Shown here piece after piece: positions 44,501 to 54,418 of a stretch of DNA of 64,000 bases. This DNA is from Astropecten irregularis (lineage: Eukaryota; Echinodermata; Asteroidea; Paxillosida; Astropectinidae), in assembly GCA_963971285.1 (NCBI GenBank), contig OZ020248.1, positions 16,430,001-16,494,000 on the forward strand, given 5' to 3'. The position numbers were made by a program, and so were the translations under genes. Below the pieces are notes generated by a model that was not told the DNA's origin, made no database searches, and saw nothing but the letters and a program-made list of their open reading frames with translations. Every line of letters starts with the position of its first letter. The first letter of the stretch is position 1.

Positions 44501-47500
44501 GCATTTCATTCCATTCAAGCCCTGGGGCCAATTTCACAAATGCTTTGCGATCATCACTAAAGCCCAAATCGATCGCTAAATGGAGAATTGATGGCTACTT
44601 TGCGTAGCAATTTTCCATTTAGCGATGGATTTGGGCTTCAGTGATGATCACGGAGCGTTAGTGAAATCGATCGGCCCCTGATCACTTTGGCTTAGATAAT
44701 TTCAGAGGGGCGAACTGGAGTTCTTCCAAAGTCGAGTTAAAAACGAAATGAAATTAAAAACGAAAATCACAAAGCCAGTATAATTTGCTCGTATGCTCAT
44801 TTTGTTCCCAATCTCCTCTCCCATGGTCATTGCTTGTACCTGCACAAAGGTCATGTAGACCCGGTCAACATCCGGCCTTTCCTCTCGGTCCACCTTGATG
44901 CTGACCATGTGCTCATTCATCAACGAGCCGATCTCTTCATTCTCAAACGTCTCACGTTCCATCACGTGACACCAGTGGCACGTGGAATAACCGACTGCGG
45001 GTTGGCAACAAAATGCGCTTTTTAGAAGTTACATCTGCTACAATAGAGGGCGCATATTTCACAGAAGAGTTTTATTTCTTGCAACGCTAAGCAAGGACTT
45101 TCTGCAGAATGCATATAGCAGGACAACAAAAATCAAGGTTAGCCTAGAAAATCTTCGCTAACCGAAAGTCTTGCTTACGGATTACATGAAATAGATTTCA
45201 CCCGTAGCAGTGCCCGTAAGCACAAACATAGGCCGTAACGGATTCCATGAAATTAGGCCCTGAGGCGATGACCTTCTGTAATGGCAGCCCTAGGTCCAGG
45301 GGGCATAGTAACGAATTCCATGAAATTAGGCCCAGGTGGGATTCAAGTGTGAGAATGATCGGTTTGAGAGTTGGGAGGTAGGCCCACAGGTATTGAAACC
45401 TGCTGGAATCAGAACAGGGGACTGAGACCCCAATCCACAAGTAGGATTCTAACCCTGATCATAGTGACAGGAAAAAGCAACCCAGGTTGAAGGTATAATA
45501 CATGATTAGTGAAGGTCACAGAAGAGCACTCACACTTTGTCTGATCCAACATGTTCATGAAATGATAAACATGTGAAAATTTGAGCTCAGTCTGACATCT
45601 GAGTCACGAGAAAATAGTGGACACCCAACTCAATTTTTCTTATATACATGTAAAGATCAAAACTATTTTCGGTCTTTGTTTTACTAATGTCTGGATAAAA
45701 ACACCACTCCAGGTGGAAATATTTAATAACGGTTTGTTTCTACCAGCACCATGAAAGCTATATGTAAATCTGTGAACATTTCTGTTTTGGTGTGTTACCA
45801 ATCCTGTACTGTACCTTTAATTTCAAGCATTCTTTTGAATTGCAAAAAATGTAAAGAAGACAATCAAACAAAAATATATAAATATATACAAATAAATACA
45901 AATACTAACCTGAGAGAAAGATGAGTTTGTTCTCTGCTTTGGCCTTGTCAAAAGCTTCTTGGCCCCAAGGATACCTGGGAGAAAAATAGAGGGAAGAATT
46001 TCAAACCTGTAACTTTGAAGATTCTAAATATCTAAGTAGTTGTCTGCTTATTTTTGCTGCATTTCGCCAGAAATAATTGCATCTGGTAGTCCATTTCTTT
46101 CCAGGTTGACAAATTCCAAAAAGAAAATCAAGAAAAAAAAACGTCAAATTTTGTATGATAACACTCTGAGCTTGACTTGAACGCATGATATTGTCCAGTA
46201 TTTGATATACAGTATTTGACTAATAGGCCACTGACATTTGCAGAGTCTTAGCCATATATGGTATACATGGATAATATCATACTTTGTTAAATTTGCATGG
46301 AGCAAGTGGAACACCATGGTCCACTGTGCACCATAAGAAAGCATATGCAGAAGCCTTTTATAAACCTCGGCTCTGGCTCCGGCTCAGGTTCAAACTCCGG
46401 GTCCATTCTTTTTTAATCCATTCAAAATAACTTGTATCAAAATAGAGGCTTTTGGCAGTGGTTTGGAAGTAGATTCTCTAGCTTGAAAAAGGAAAACAGA
46501 GCTTCAGCTTCAATGAAAAACCACAACCTATGTTTTCGGCATGGCAGAGGCAGAGCCTGAGCCAGAGCCGAGGTTTGAAAAAGGCCCAAGGTTAACAAAG
46601 TATTGATGTCATTAGTTATTTTTAAACACTGAAATCCAGCCCAAGTTTGGATTACGGTATTTCTTGGATAATGGGATACTGACCAATCAACTGGGTTGCT
46701 GGCATGTTGTAAGAGGTATGGTGACTTCTCATTGGCTAGGCGATTTCTGTGGGATGTCTCTGCAGTGCCACCACTCGCCATTGTTCTCAAAACAGACCTT
46801 TGTATTGAAGAATCATAAACAAAAGCTTCATTATGAATATTACATGATTTTGGTAGGGAAATAGATAATATGCAAATTAGGCTTGCCCTTCACTGACTAA
46901 GATGAGCACTGTATACTCAGTGCTTGTGAGTACATGTGAAAAAATCATGTGCTGGCTCAGGTGGGACTCAGACCCACTAGTAAGCAGGAGGTCGTGGGTT
47001 CGAATCCCACCTAAGCCAGCACATGATTTGTTCACATGCACTCACAAGCACTGAGTATATAGTGCTCATCCATGTCGGTGAAGGGCAAGCCTAATTTGCA
47101 TTAAAAGCTTCATTGTTAGTCCTTTGTCCACCATGGGTGGACCTACCTTACATCTGATGGACAAAGGAATTCAAGTACGAGAAACAAATTTAACACTGAT
47201 TGGACTCAGCCACTGAAAAGCCAGGCCAGGCGCCAATTGCACTAACACTCTGTGATCAATGCTAAAGCCCAAATGCATCACTAAACGGCAAATCGATCAT
47301 TACTTTGCATAACAAACTTTCCGTTTCCAAACAAACACTGAAAACAGTTTTGAGCTTGGGCTAAGATCAAAACCATTCTCTATGTTTTATAAGAAACATT
47401 GATTTGTTTTTTTTTGCTATTTTCTTGTGACTCAGATGTCCGATTGATCTCAAATTTTCACAGATTGTGTGTTACATTTTATGTACATGTTTTAGTTGGC

Positions 47501-47748
47501 AAAATGTTTGAGTGCAGTTTTGTGACCATTACCAATCATGTATTAATACCTTTAATGTGTGATCTTCCTCTCAGTTTGTACATCATTTGTGTAATACAAT
47601 GTGAGAAAAGGAAAAACCACGCTCTTCCCACACAAGCTGGGCTATAAATTGCTCACCGGAAACTCGTAAACTTGATGAAGTTTGTGGAAGACTGAGAAAT
47701 TCTCAAGTTGACTTCATGTTCCAGCAATCGGTGGAACAGAAACCTCAT
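38576..47748 (-). CDS. SPATA20: SPATA20 (thioredoxin-like domain protein), N-terminal half, two frameshifts
   Basis: Ten exons with continuous phases: 47,748-47,657 (leader [15 protein letters not shown]), 46,797-46,684 ([20 protein letters not shown]), 45,974-45,910 ([16 protein letters not shown]), 44,994-44,840 ([18 protein letters not shown]), 44,114-43,971 ([18 protein letters not shown]), 42,009-41,808 ([16 protein letters not shown]), 41,134-41,004, 39,818-39,715 ([16 protein letters not shown]), 39,073-39,000 and 38,785-38,576 ([12 protein letters not shown]). SPATA20 has an N-terminal thioredoxin-like fold with a CxxC (here CHWC) and a C-terminal alpha/alpha barrel; function is poorly known and is linked to spermatogenesis. 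The leader looks mitochondrial, and its exon is inferred from splice signals and phase. Exons 8 and 9 are each one base short (104 for 105, 74 for 75): after GQL, and after VSR where DLSSK is expected. About 350 C-terminal residues are absent. Confidence 0.9.
38908..38978 (+). repeat. tRNA-like SINE head in a SPATA20 intron
   Basis: GGCTGGATAGCTCAGTTGGT as box A region and GGTTCGAATCCCGCTCCAGT as T-arm and acceptor end. The 5' GGCTGGA and 3' TCCAGTC pair, but the anticodon arm is degenerate. It ends 22 bases before SPATA20 exon 9. Confidence 0.7.
39395..39594 (+). repeat. TTAA MITE, right-half relic
   Basis: Contains AGGATAAATACAGCATTTCA, TACCCTGTAAAGTCATACGT and GTGACCTTTAG in family order. 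The left end is lost. Confidence 0.7.
40310..40379 (+). repeat. tRNA-like SINE copy
   Basis: CTATGGCTCAGTTGGTGGAG and GTTTGAATCCCGCTCCAGTC, followed by the family tail TTTGTCTTTGTTCACTTTTC. The 5' acceptor strand is altered. Confidence 0.65.
40731..40930. repeat. Three tandem copies of a 69-bp unit
   Basis: TTTATGGCTATGGCTTGGTT recurs at 40,731, 40,800 and 40,869. The first two units are identical and the third diverges at its 3' part. 69 is divisible by 3, so the array reads as a repeated peptide by accident. The core GGCTATGGCT also forms the arms of the MITE at 44,290. Confidence 0.85.
41300..41355 (+). repeat. tRNA-like SINE relic
   Basis: GTGCCGGTACGGCATTTTGG followed by GGTTTGAATCCCGCTCAAGT and the family tail TTGTTCACTTTTC. 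The D-arm is lost. Confidence 0.55.
41400..41690. repeat. GATCCTAGCCGGATC foldback repeat
   Basis: Two inverted pieces carry CAGGCCCTCCTAGC / GGTAGGAGGGCCTGA and CGATCCTAGCCGGATC, with CTTTGCCTTCGATAAAGATC at the right. Related termini occur at 50,345-51,440 and 55,265-55,600. Confidence 0.65.
42164..42408. repeat. 21-bp minisatellite, left part
   Basis: About 11 tandem copies of GGGGCACCAAGGCAATGATC (unit 21 bp, variants GACCAGTGGC, AGACAATG). It lies in the SPATA20 intron between exons 5 and 6 and continues at 43,890-43,951 on the other side of the hAT-like insertion. Confidence 0.9.
42409..43889. mobile_element. Non-autonomous hAT-like transposon, 1,481 bp
   Basis: The termini CAGTGTTTCCCCTG and CAGGGGAAACACTG are perfect 14-bp inverted repeats. 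They are flanked by a perfect 8-bp duplication CAAGGGGC (42,401-42,408 and 43,890-43,897). The TIR sequence and 8-bp duplication are diagnostic of hAT elements. The interior has GC-rich ends (GAGGCGGCCCGCCTCACGG; GCGCGTCGTCGCGCCGG) and no transposase frame, so it is a deletion or non-autonomous derivative. It lies in a SPATA20 intron, inside the 21-bp minisatellite. Confidence 0.92.
43890..43951. repeat. 21-bp minisatellite, right part
   Basis: Three further units of the same GGGGCACCAAGGCAATGATC repeat. They end 20 bases before the donor side of SPATA20 exon 5. Confidence 0.85.
44290..44379. repeat. 90-bp foldback MITE
   Basis: TTGGCTATGGCTT..TTGCAT and GTGTATGG pair with CCATACACTG, ATGCAA and GCCATAGCCAA. 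SPATA20 intron 4. Confidence 0.75.
44522..44680. repeat. 159-bp foldback MITE
   Basis: CAGGGGCCGATCGATTTCAC-type ends. AAGCCCAAATCGATCGCTAA pairs with TTAGCGATGGATTTGGGCTT. A decayed relative lies at 47,228-47,370. It resembles the GATTTCAC-ended MITEs at 6.5 kb. Confidence 0.75.
45530..45823 (+). repeat. TTAA MITE subfamily relic
   Basis: GAGTCACGAGAAAATAG, ATGTCTGGATAAAAACACCA, GTAAATCTGTGAACATTTCT and GTACCTTTAA follow the order of the copy at 54,100-54,420. It is a second subfamily with a different left half. Confidence 0.65.
46833..47102. mobile_element. Head-to-head SINE dimer with 12-bp target duplication
   Basis: AAAAGCTTCATT flanks both sides (46,821-46,832 and 47,103-47,114). Between them lies a palindrome. 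ATGCAAATTAGGCTTGCCCT .. GAGCACTGTATACTCAGTGC .. GTGCTGGCTCAGGTGGGA meets the reverse complement of the same series, and one arm keeps the tRNA-like GTGGGTTCGAATCCCACC. The 9,674-9,981 element has one arm only. It lies in the first SPATA20 intron. Confidence 0.85.
47115..47656. other. SPATA20 first intron; decayed MITEs
   Basis: Holds remains of the AAGCCCAAAT MITE (47,228-47,370) and a stretch resembling a TTAA MITE subfamily (TGTGACTCAGATGTCCGATT, ATACCTTTAATG). No exon seen. Confidence 0.45.
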
Positions 47749-47874
47749 CCCCGGCTTACTGCCCCAAAAAGAAAATGAAAATAGTTTAACAGGAAAAAAA
47801 ATAATAACAAACTACCGGTAATAATAATGTAATAACAAAAAAAGGCACAGGTTGAATTTCACTGACTATATTTC

Positions 47875-47910
47875 TCCTTGTTTACAATATGTCAGAATTG
47901 TAAACAAGGA
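47875..47910. repeat. Perfect 14-bp stem hairpin
   Basis: TCCTTGTTTACAAT, an 8-base loop, and ATTGTAAACAAGGA. It lies about 120 bases 5' of the inferred first SPATA20 exon on its strand, so it is in the promoter region. No terminator role is implied in a eukaryote. Confidence 0.7.
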
Positions 47911-48180
47911 CTGCAGCTGCGCTGAGTAAAATATACGGGCCTAACGTTAGGGTTATTTTAAACTTCACTTTACTGCAGCTAGATTGAGTAGATTAGAAAC
48001 CTCAAAAATGCCTGGAATCAAGTCCAAAGATTCCATAAAAGAACATGCCTGCTTCTACATATGTCAAAGATGAACAAGTGGTACTTACGATTATTTTTTT
48101 TGTATTGCAATTTCGACAAATTTGTCGCATGTCAGTTCGAACATGCACACAATTGTTGAAAACTCAATATGTTTGTACTG

Positions 48181-48510
48181 TACTGTACACTGAAAAAATC
48201 CTCACGCGCTTTAGCAATGAGTCCATGTACAAACCAATATACGAAGTCTGGGAACTTGACCGTATGTCACTGGCTATTAAGGGCAAATATATATACGACT
48301 GTTGTATGTTACAATTTGTCTTATGTAAACTAAAATGCCATGTCGGTCCACGCGGGGTTCACACGCTTGACGTGACATAAAATAGTTATGATATAATTGC
48401 CTTAGCCAGTGACATGCGGTCAGGTTCCCAGCCTTCGTGTACATGGTTTGCACATGGGCTCATTGTAAAAGCGCGTGACGGTTTTTTTTTTTCAGTGTAC
48501 ATGTACAGAC
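48181..48510. repeat. 330-bp foldback MITE
   Basis: TACTGTACACTGAAAAAATC and CACGCGCTTTAGCAATGAG at the left return as CATTGTAAAAGCGCGTGACG and TTTTTTCAGTGTACATGTAC at the right. The middle arms GACCGTATGTCACTGGCTA / TAGCCAGTGACATGCGGTC also pair. Confidence 0.75.
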
Positions 48511-49750
48511 ATATCCTGCAGTTATCGGTTTTCGCTCCGATAACAGTAAAGTTTCTCAAAAATGGAAACGAAATGGAATATCAGAAAAATCACTCCTCAC
48601 ACCTTTCAACTGGACACTTCCAGATTATTATCTGTAAAAATCCTTGAAGTTCAAGTCTTTTCTTTGAAAATATTGTCCGTCATTTACAGGGACACCAATT
48701 CCGCTATGTAAACGCGACGTCATGTGTTTTCACCCCCTTGGCTGAGTGGCAAAGTTCATTGACATCGGAGTAGCTATGGCGCACCAAGTCACTTAAAAAC
48801 GGCTGGAATATTGTCCTGACTTGATTCTTTTTACTGGATTAATTGAGTTTATTTTAAAAAAGGTTCTAAAACAGTCTTGATTCCAAGATTGTGAATTATA
48901 GATAATTTATCAACAATATCATGTATGACATATTTAAAGGCAAATAAAATTAAATCTAATTGTTTATCTTGATGCGAAATATTATCACAGCATTTTTCAT
49001 AATATCTGACATCATTATGAGAGGCCTAAACATGGATACATCAACTTATCAAAGTTAAAATTTAAAGGAGAAAAACAAAACACTGTCACTCCGATTTGAG
49101 AAAGACTTTAACACTTTTGTCTCGTTTGCACGCCATAAAAACCCAGATCGCAACAGGGTCACATGACCTGCCATCTGACATCGGAAGAATGAAAGTTGCT
49201 TGAGCAGACGACAGTTTAGTTTGGAATTTTTGACCACAGATTGTGTCTTTTATAAACGTTTGAACATTAGCCTTAAAATGCATTAGTAATATACACCCAA
49301 AAACACATAGTTTTTAACTTTTGAGTATCACTCACGACTGGAAACTTTATTTTCAACATCCTGAATGTTGGAGATAGCCCTGAGTGTAGTCATCACTTTA
49401 GGGATACTGATCACAAAGAATCTTGCACGATCTCGCGGTAAAAGGGAGTCGAATTTGGGGAGCGAAAACACATGTCGGGTGAAAACACATGACCGGACGA
49501 TAATAAATCTTCAACAAAACTGTGATTGGTCAAAACTAACCATAGTGGGGATTGTGATAAGAAGGGATCCCCAAAACACATTGATTATTTTACCTCAGCT
49601 TCTACTAAAAAAGAAGAAGATACTTCTGACTTCCAGCAAATGTTCCTGGGTCAATTAAAGCCTAGATTGAAGAAATTTAGATTTTAAAACTTTGCAGTTT
49701 TCTTACGCGCTTCTTGCAAACTCACTAGAAAACAGCCCGTATGATCGCCG
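48511..49750. other. AT-rich non-coding DNA
   Basis: No protein, RNA gene or repeat boundary recognised in this 1.2 kb. Confidence 0.4.
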
Positions 49751-49872
49751 TTGAGGCCATTTTATCTCAGTGGTCCGGTTACGGTACTGCGCTCCCAGAC
49801 CCAACAGATTGAGTCTCTAAGTGTCAGAGTAGAAACCAGACTATTCTATGAGGAGAGACCCAGCACATGTGT

Positions 49873-49998
49873 GGTTCTGAAAAGAACCGATGAGAAAGGT
49901 CGGCTCCGGCCAGTACTGAGGACTCCTGATGACCGCGCTAGAGTACCCTGGCCGGAACGTCGAGACCTTTCTTATGCGGTTCTTTTCAGAACCACACA
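49873..49998. promoter_or_regulatory. Two opposed histone-type 3' stem-loops
   Basis: At 49,978-49,997 the plus strand reads GGTTCTTTTCAGAACCACAC, a 6-bp stem with a TTTC loop and an ACACA tail. That matches the replication-dependent histone mRNA 3' stem-loop bound by SLBP. Purine-rich AAAAGAGA follows about 10 bases later, where a histone downstream element would be. The minus strand carries the same hairpin at 49,888-49,873 with the ACACATG tail. Between them an inverted pair (AAAGGTC..CCGGCCAG / CTGGCCGG..GACCTTT) makes the whole a palindrome. No histone coding sequence is adjacent. Confidence 0.5.
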
Positions 49999-50081
49999 TA
50001 CATAAAAGAGATTTTTAATGGTTACCGTTCTTCACCATGCAAAGCTTCAAATCATACCAGACTATTCTCGTCTGTGGCCGT

Positions 50082-50298
50082 CAGTGGCGTCGCCAAGGGG
50101 GGGCCGGGGGGGGGGGGGGGCACGTGCCCCCCCCCCCCCCCTGGAAAACCTCGTGCCCCCCGCGTGCCCCCATTTGAGATTTGGGTTGGTGAAAAAAATA
50201 TATAATATATATTATTGTAGTGCCCCCCCCCCCAACAATTGCTAGTGCCCACCTTTTTTTTGTGCCCCCCCAAACTCAAAAGTCTGGTGACGCCACTG
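50082..50298. mobile_element. MITE with 8-bp target duplication (hAT-like)
   Basis: The ends CAGTGGCGTCGCCAAGG and GGTGACGCCACTG are inverted. GTGGCCGT occurs immediately on both sides (50,074-50,081 and 50,299-50,306). The core is poly-G/poly-C with repeated CGTGCCCCC. An 8-bp duplication and CAGTGGCG ends fit hAT-type MITEs. Confidence 0.85.
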
Positions 50299-50344
50299 GT
50301 GGCCGTCTGTGCGGCCGTGAAATGTCACATCTGTGTTACCGTTT

Positions 50345-51440
50345 TGACCCTACAGTTGGGAGGGCCTACTAGCAGGATCTTTCTCAAAGGCTATTGACTA
50401 AGGACAAGAGCATGCAAAGTGAATGGAAACACAAATGTATGGACGAGGGATTAATCAGACAAAGAGGGTAGGCAAGATCATAGTTGCCAGACTACAAAGA
50501 GGTAGGGAAGAACCGGACTGGGGGATAGGGATTAACAAAGAAGGTAATTAGAGGATTAGAGATCAAGATGGAGAAGTGGAGTACAAAAAGCAGGAGGGAT
50601 AAGAGAGCACCTGTATAGATAATGAAAAGGAGACATCCAAGCATTATTCGTCATTTCCTTCCTTGAGATTAAGTCCATGAGGCTTAAATACACCATTTCA
50701 GGCGGAGAAATTTTAAAAATGTTTCTACCACCACCATCTTCCCAGTAGGGTATACGTAAATCTAAAAACTTCTGTGAAAATTTCTGTTTTGGTTTCTTAC
50801 CAAAGTATGATATAGTGAAACGATTTAGTGAAACGATTCTGTAATCAAAGATCCACAGTCAAAACCCAGAAATAAGCTAACCACACAATTTCTGATAATT
50901 ATGATCTCGCGGGCATTGAATCACATGGTCACCTTTGGTGGGCTCGGCAGGGAGAAAGAATGGATTAAAATTCTCCTGACCATTCAACCTTATATGCCCT
51001 GGATCGACATCCAGGAAATGACTAACATAATTGTGTGGATTTTTTTGTAAACCCCTTTTCATTCATCTTTATTCTCACCCCACCCTGCTTTATTGTTCAT
51101 CTATACTTCATCCTCATCTTCTTAAATCCGCTTTCTCATCCTTCTTATTTACCCTTTTTATCATTGTCCCCCTCCCCCAGCCCCTTGCATTTTCACGTTT
51201 TTGTTACTGTGTCCACCTTGGAACTTGCCCACAAAGACTCCTTTTTGTTCCTTTTCCCCATGACCACACGGGTGAGCCTACCCCAACCCACCCTGGTCAC
51301 TATGAACCCCCACCCCACCCTTTGTTCTGATCTTCTCATCCATTAAATGTGTATCAATAATGTTCTTGTCCTCTTGTCATTTCGCCTATGTTAACGTTCC
51401 TGCTAGGATCGAAACGCGTCCATCGGGCACTCCTATATAA
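50345..51440. repeat. 1.1-kb dispersed repeat with AGGATC termini
   Basis: The left GGAGGGCCTACTAGCAGGAT and right CCTGCTAGGATCGAAACGCG belong to the family seen at 41.4 and 55.3 kb. It shares TTCTTGTCCTCTTGTCATTT with the 55.5-kb copy and holds a pyrimidine-rich tract (51,060-51,320). It contains a TTAA-MITE right half at 50,675-50,815. No protein recognised. Confidence 0.6.
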
Positions 51441-52410
51441 CTCCAAGAAAACCGTGGACCCAACGAGCAGAGGATTGAGCAGCCATTTCTGGCCAAAGTA
51501 AGTTATACAATGTACCTCCATTTAGGCCTATTTACAACTATTATATTGGTTAAGGCTGGAATTTTCTCAGAACTTTAAGGAGATGTTGTTTTAAGTTTGT
51601 CTGGTGGAAGTAGGGACTCCAGTTTACCCATGAACATCACTTGGCTTTACATGCAGTGTGTATAAAAAACGCAACAAGATTTTGTTTCAAATGTGTGAAG
51701 ATTGTGTTAGCTTTAAACTAAAGTGAATAATACATGTAGTCACGCTATCACATATCTCCTCTTTCCAATAATATCTAATTTATCCATAATCTGCATGTCA
51801 TTGGTTGCCGAGTAATCATTCTTTGTGGACAAGGGTAACTTTCCTATATGTAGTAAAGGGGAGTGTTCAGATGCCTATTGTGGGCACGGGATGGCGCACT
51901 CAGCCCATCGAATTAAACTTGCAGTAAGAACCTTGGCTGAAGTATTTGGACATCGAATGATTGCTTGTATCATGATGTGGAGTGGCCATCGCGATCTCCG
52001 GATCTGATTTGTTAAGACTTTTTTCTTTGGGGGTTATCTCAAGAGCGTCTGATCTGCTGTCTGTGAAAATAATGCTTATCTCCGTTACTGTTTTTGCCCC
52101 TACATTTCCGTCAAAAATCAAAGCCCCGCCCTCTGTCCACAATTTTACCGCAACGTTGTTGAGCCACTTCACAATTTGTATTAAAACATTTCCTTTTATA
52201 GGTTTTGAAGCCAATTATCCACAATCACCATAAATACTTCACTTAAATTTTGCTGACTTTGATTATATTGTTTGATTTATTTCAGCCACTTACTGCGCCT
52301 TTGGAAGAGAGCAAGCCCGGAGACCAGAAAATAAAACTCTGTGAATTATCAAAGAGACCAGATTGTTAATACAGCCATCATTGCCAAAATAAATGATACC
52401 TTCGTGAAAA
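51441..52410. other. 5' flank of the zinc-finger gene
   Basis: A possible 5'UTR exon ends at a consensus donor near 51,499 (GGCCAAA, GTAAGT). A good acceptor (TTGATTTATTTCAG) at 52,285 precedes the coding exon. No other gene seen. Confidence 0.4.
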
Positions 52411-53361
52411 ATGGAAAAAGTGGAGGGAAAAGCCAAAGGCAACTCGCACGCTTGTGACTTCTGCGAAAAGACTTTTATGAGTGATAGCCATCTGATACGA
52501 CATAAGATGGTCCACACTGGGGTGAGACCCTACGCCTGCGACTATAGTGGAACAACCTTTTCTCGGAGGGATCTTTTGACAAAGCATCAGCGAGTTTACA
52601 CCGGAGAGAAACCATTAATTGCTTGTGGTACTTGCGGCAAAACTTTTTTTCTAAAAGGTTCCATGATACAGCACGAGAGGATCCACGCAGGAGAGAAATC
52701 ATTTGTCTGTGACATTTGTGGCAAAGCCTTTTACCAAAAGTGTCATCTGACAAGGCATCAGCTGGTCCACACCGGAGAGAAACCATTTGCTTGTGGTACT
52801 TGCGGTAAAGCTTTTAATCGCTATGATCACTGGATGAGACACCAGAGGGTTCATACTGGGGAGAGACCCTACACCTCAGGCAGTCTTTCTTTTTCAAAAC
52901 ATCAGACAGTCCACTCTCGAGCCAAACCATTCTTCAGTGACACTTCGAGTTGCGACAAAGCATTTGCACAAAGAAACATCTTGAGAGTTCCCTCTAGAGC
53001 AAAACCGTTCGTTTGTGACACTTGCAATAAAGTGTTTAAATGTCACGACCACTTGATGACACACCAGAGGGTTCACACTGGGGACAAACCATTCACTTGT
53101 GACATTTGTGACAAAGCCTTTGCCCAGATAAGTAACTTGACAAGGCATCAGAAGACCCACACTGGCGAGAAACCATTCACTTGTGACATTTGTGGGAAAG
53201 CCTTTTCCCAGATGAGTAACTTGAAAAGCCATCGGAAGACCCACACTGGCGAGAAACCATTCATTTGTGGCATTTGTGGCAAAGCCTTTTCCCGGATAAG
53301 TCACTTGACAGGGCATCAGAAGACCGTCCACGCTGGCGAGAACCCATTGACTTCACTGTGA
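52411..53361 (+). CDS. C2H2 zinc-finger protein, decaying
   Basis: From ATG 52,411, 316 codons encode a run of Kruppel-type fingers linked by HTGEKPF spacers, a nuclear DNA-binding array. Fingers 1, 3, 4, 5, 8, 9, 10 and 11 keep C2H2 (for example CDICGKAFSQMSNLKSHRKT). Finger 2 has lost a Cys (CDYS) and its last His. Fingers 6 and 7 are collapsed (SGSLSFSKHQTVH; SSCDKAFAQRNILRVPS), and 11 has an extra residue before the last His. The frame stops at LTSL. Beyond it the finger continues out of frame (TGTGACATTTGTGACAAAGC, then QKSHLTSHLRVHTGEK after a one-base gain), and another partial finger follows to about 53,510. No KRAB, BTB or SET domain is seen. It is either a truncated, fast-evolving gene or a young pseudogene. 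Confidence 0.75.
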   Translation: MEKVEGKAKGNSHACDFCEKTFMSDSHLIRHKMVHTGVRPYACDYSGTTFSRRDLLTKHQRVYTGEKPLIACGTCGKTFFLKGSMIQHERIHAGEKSFVCDICGKAFYQKCHLTRHQLVHTGEKPFACGTCGKAFNRYDHWMRHQRVHTGERPYTSGSLSFSKHQTVHSRAKPFFSDTSSCDKAFAQRNILRVPSRAKPFVCDTCNKVFKCHDHLMTHQRVHTGDKPFTCDICDKAFAQISNLTRHQKTHTGEKPFTCDICGKAFSQMSNLKSHRKTHTGEKPFICGICGKAFSRISHLTGHQKTVHAGENPLTSL

Positions 53362-53515
53362 CATTTGTGACAAAGCATTTGGCACAGAAGAGTCATTTGA
53401 CATCGCATCTGCGGGTCCACACTGGAGAGAAACTACATTGTATTTGCTTGTGACATTTGTGGCAAAGCCTTTGCATGGACAAAAATCCTTGGCCATTCAC
53501 GTCAAGATACACATA
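53362..53515 (+). pseudogene. Frameshifted extra zinc fingers
   Basis: Finger 12 is split between two frames by an added G in GCATTTGGCACAG. A thirteenth (CDICGKAFAWTKILGH in one frame) follows a 10-base insertion after GGAGAGAAA. They show that the ancestral protein was longer. Confidence 0.7.
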
Positions 53516-53756
53516 ATAGAAGTCACATTGTTTTGATGATGATAAAGTAAGAAATATCTTCAGGAACACAATGGCAAATTTTATATTCTGAAGCTTTTCC
53601 GGCCCCACGACCAAAATAAAACCCCATGGCCAGGTCCCTATTCCAAGTTTTCAAAGGGCTCTGTGTTTTGATTGAAATTTTTATTGGCAATTATTTCATA
53701 CGTATTGTACTGTTTATTTATTTATTATTTAATATTATATTCGTGAAATAAGCCAA

Positions 53757-53890
53757 ACGGACAAAGATAGTTGACTATTGGGGTCACCACCAACGTAGGG
53801 CTGGATGGCTCAGTTGGTAGAGCGCCTGTACGGTATTCAGGAGGTCGCCGGTTCGAATCCCGCTCCAGTCATTTTTTCTTTGTTCACTTT
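53757..53890 (+). repeat. tRNA-derived SINE, best-preserved copy
   Basis: GACTATTGGGGTCACCACCA leads into a tRNA-like unit at 53,799-53,870 (box A TGGCTCAGTTGG; box B GGTTCGAATCC). The acceptor halves GGCTGGA and TCCAGTC pair. The tail is TTTTTTCTTTGTTCACTTTT. No CCA and a poor anticodon stem argue against a real tRNA gene. Confidence 0.8.
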
Positions 53891-54099
53891 TCATATCATT
53901 TAATATTAAACTGACTTACTCAATGAAATGTACTGTTTGGTCAGATGTATTGTTTCTCATCAATTCCTGGTTGGGTCATGTAAGACACGTAGTACGTTAC
54001 TACGATGTGAGTTCACTAACTTACATGTAACTCCTGTGTCACATTATGGTATTACAACTTAATTTGATTTCTCCCTTTTTATTGTACTCAGGCAGTGTT

Positions 54100-54418
54100 C
54101 AATAATGTGCATGAAACCTGCGAACATTTGATCTCAGTCGGACCTCTTGAGTCACGAGAAAACAGCGAAAATCTGACTCAACTTATAAAAATAAAGAATG
54201 GTTTCGATCTTACCCCAAGATTAAAACTGTTTTCGGGCTTTGTTTTACTAATTTCTGGATAAATACAGCATTTCAGGTGAAAAATATTTTAATACACTGT
54301 AGTACGTTTCTACCAGAACCATATTCAAACCACGTAAGCTCAACTTACCCGGTATACGTAAATCTGTGAACAATTCTGTTTCTTTTTGGGTATTACACCA
54401 ATCACATGTCCTGTATCT
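54100..54418 (+). repeat. TTAA MITE subfamily copy
   Basis: GAGTCACGAGAAAACAGCGA, TTTACTAATTTCTGGATAAA and CTGTATCTTTAA are in family order. It directly abuts the next copy, sharing the TTAA at 54,419. Confidence 0.7.

Noticed and set aside
47639-47770. Plus-strand exon [16 protein letters not shown]
   Set aside because: The opposite strand has matching acceptor, ATG, donor and phase for the SPATA20 leader exon, which explains the open sequence better.
49930-49965. Hammerhead ribozyme (CTGATGA and GGAACGTC)
   Set aside because: The segment between CTGATGA and GAA cannot form stem II, and the GAAA box is altered. The symmetry is explained by the palindrome around the histone-type hairpins.
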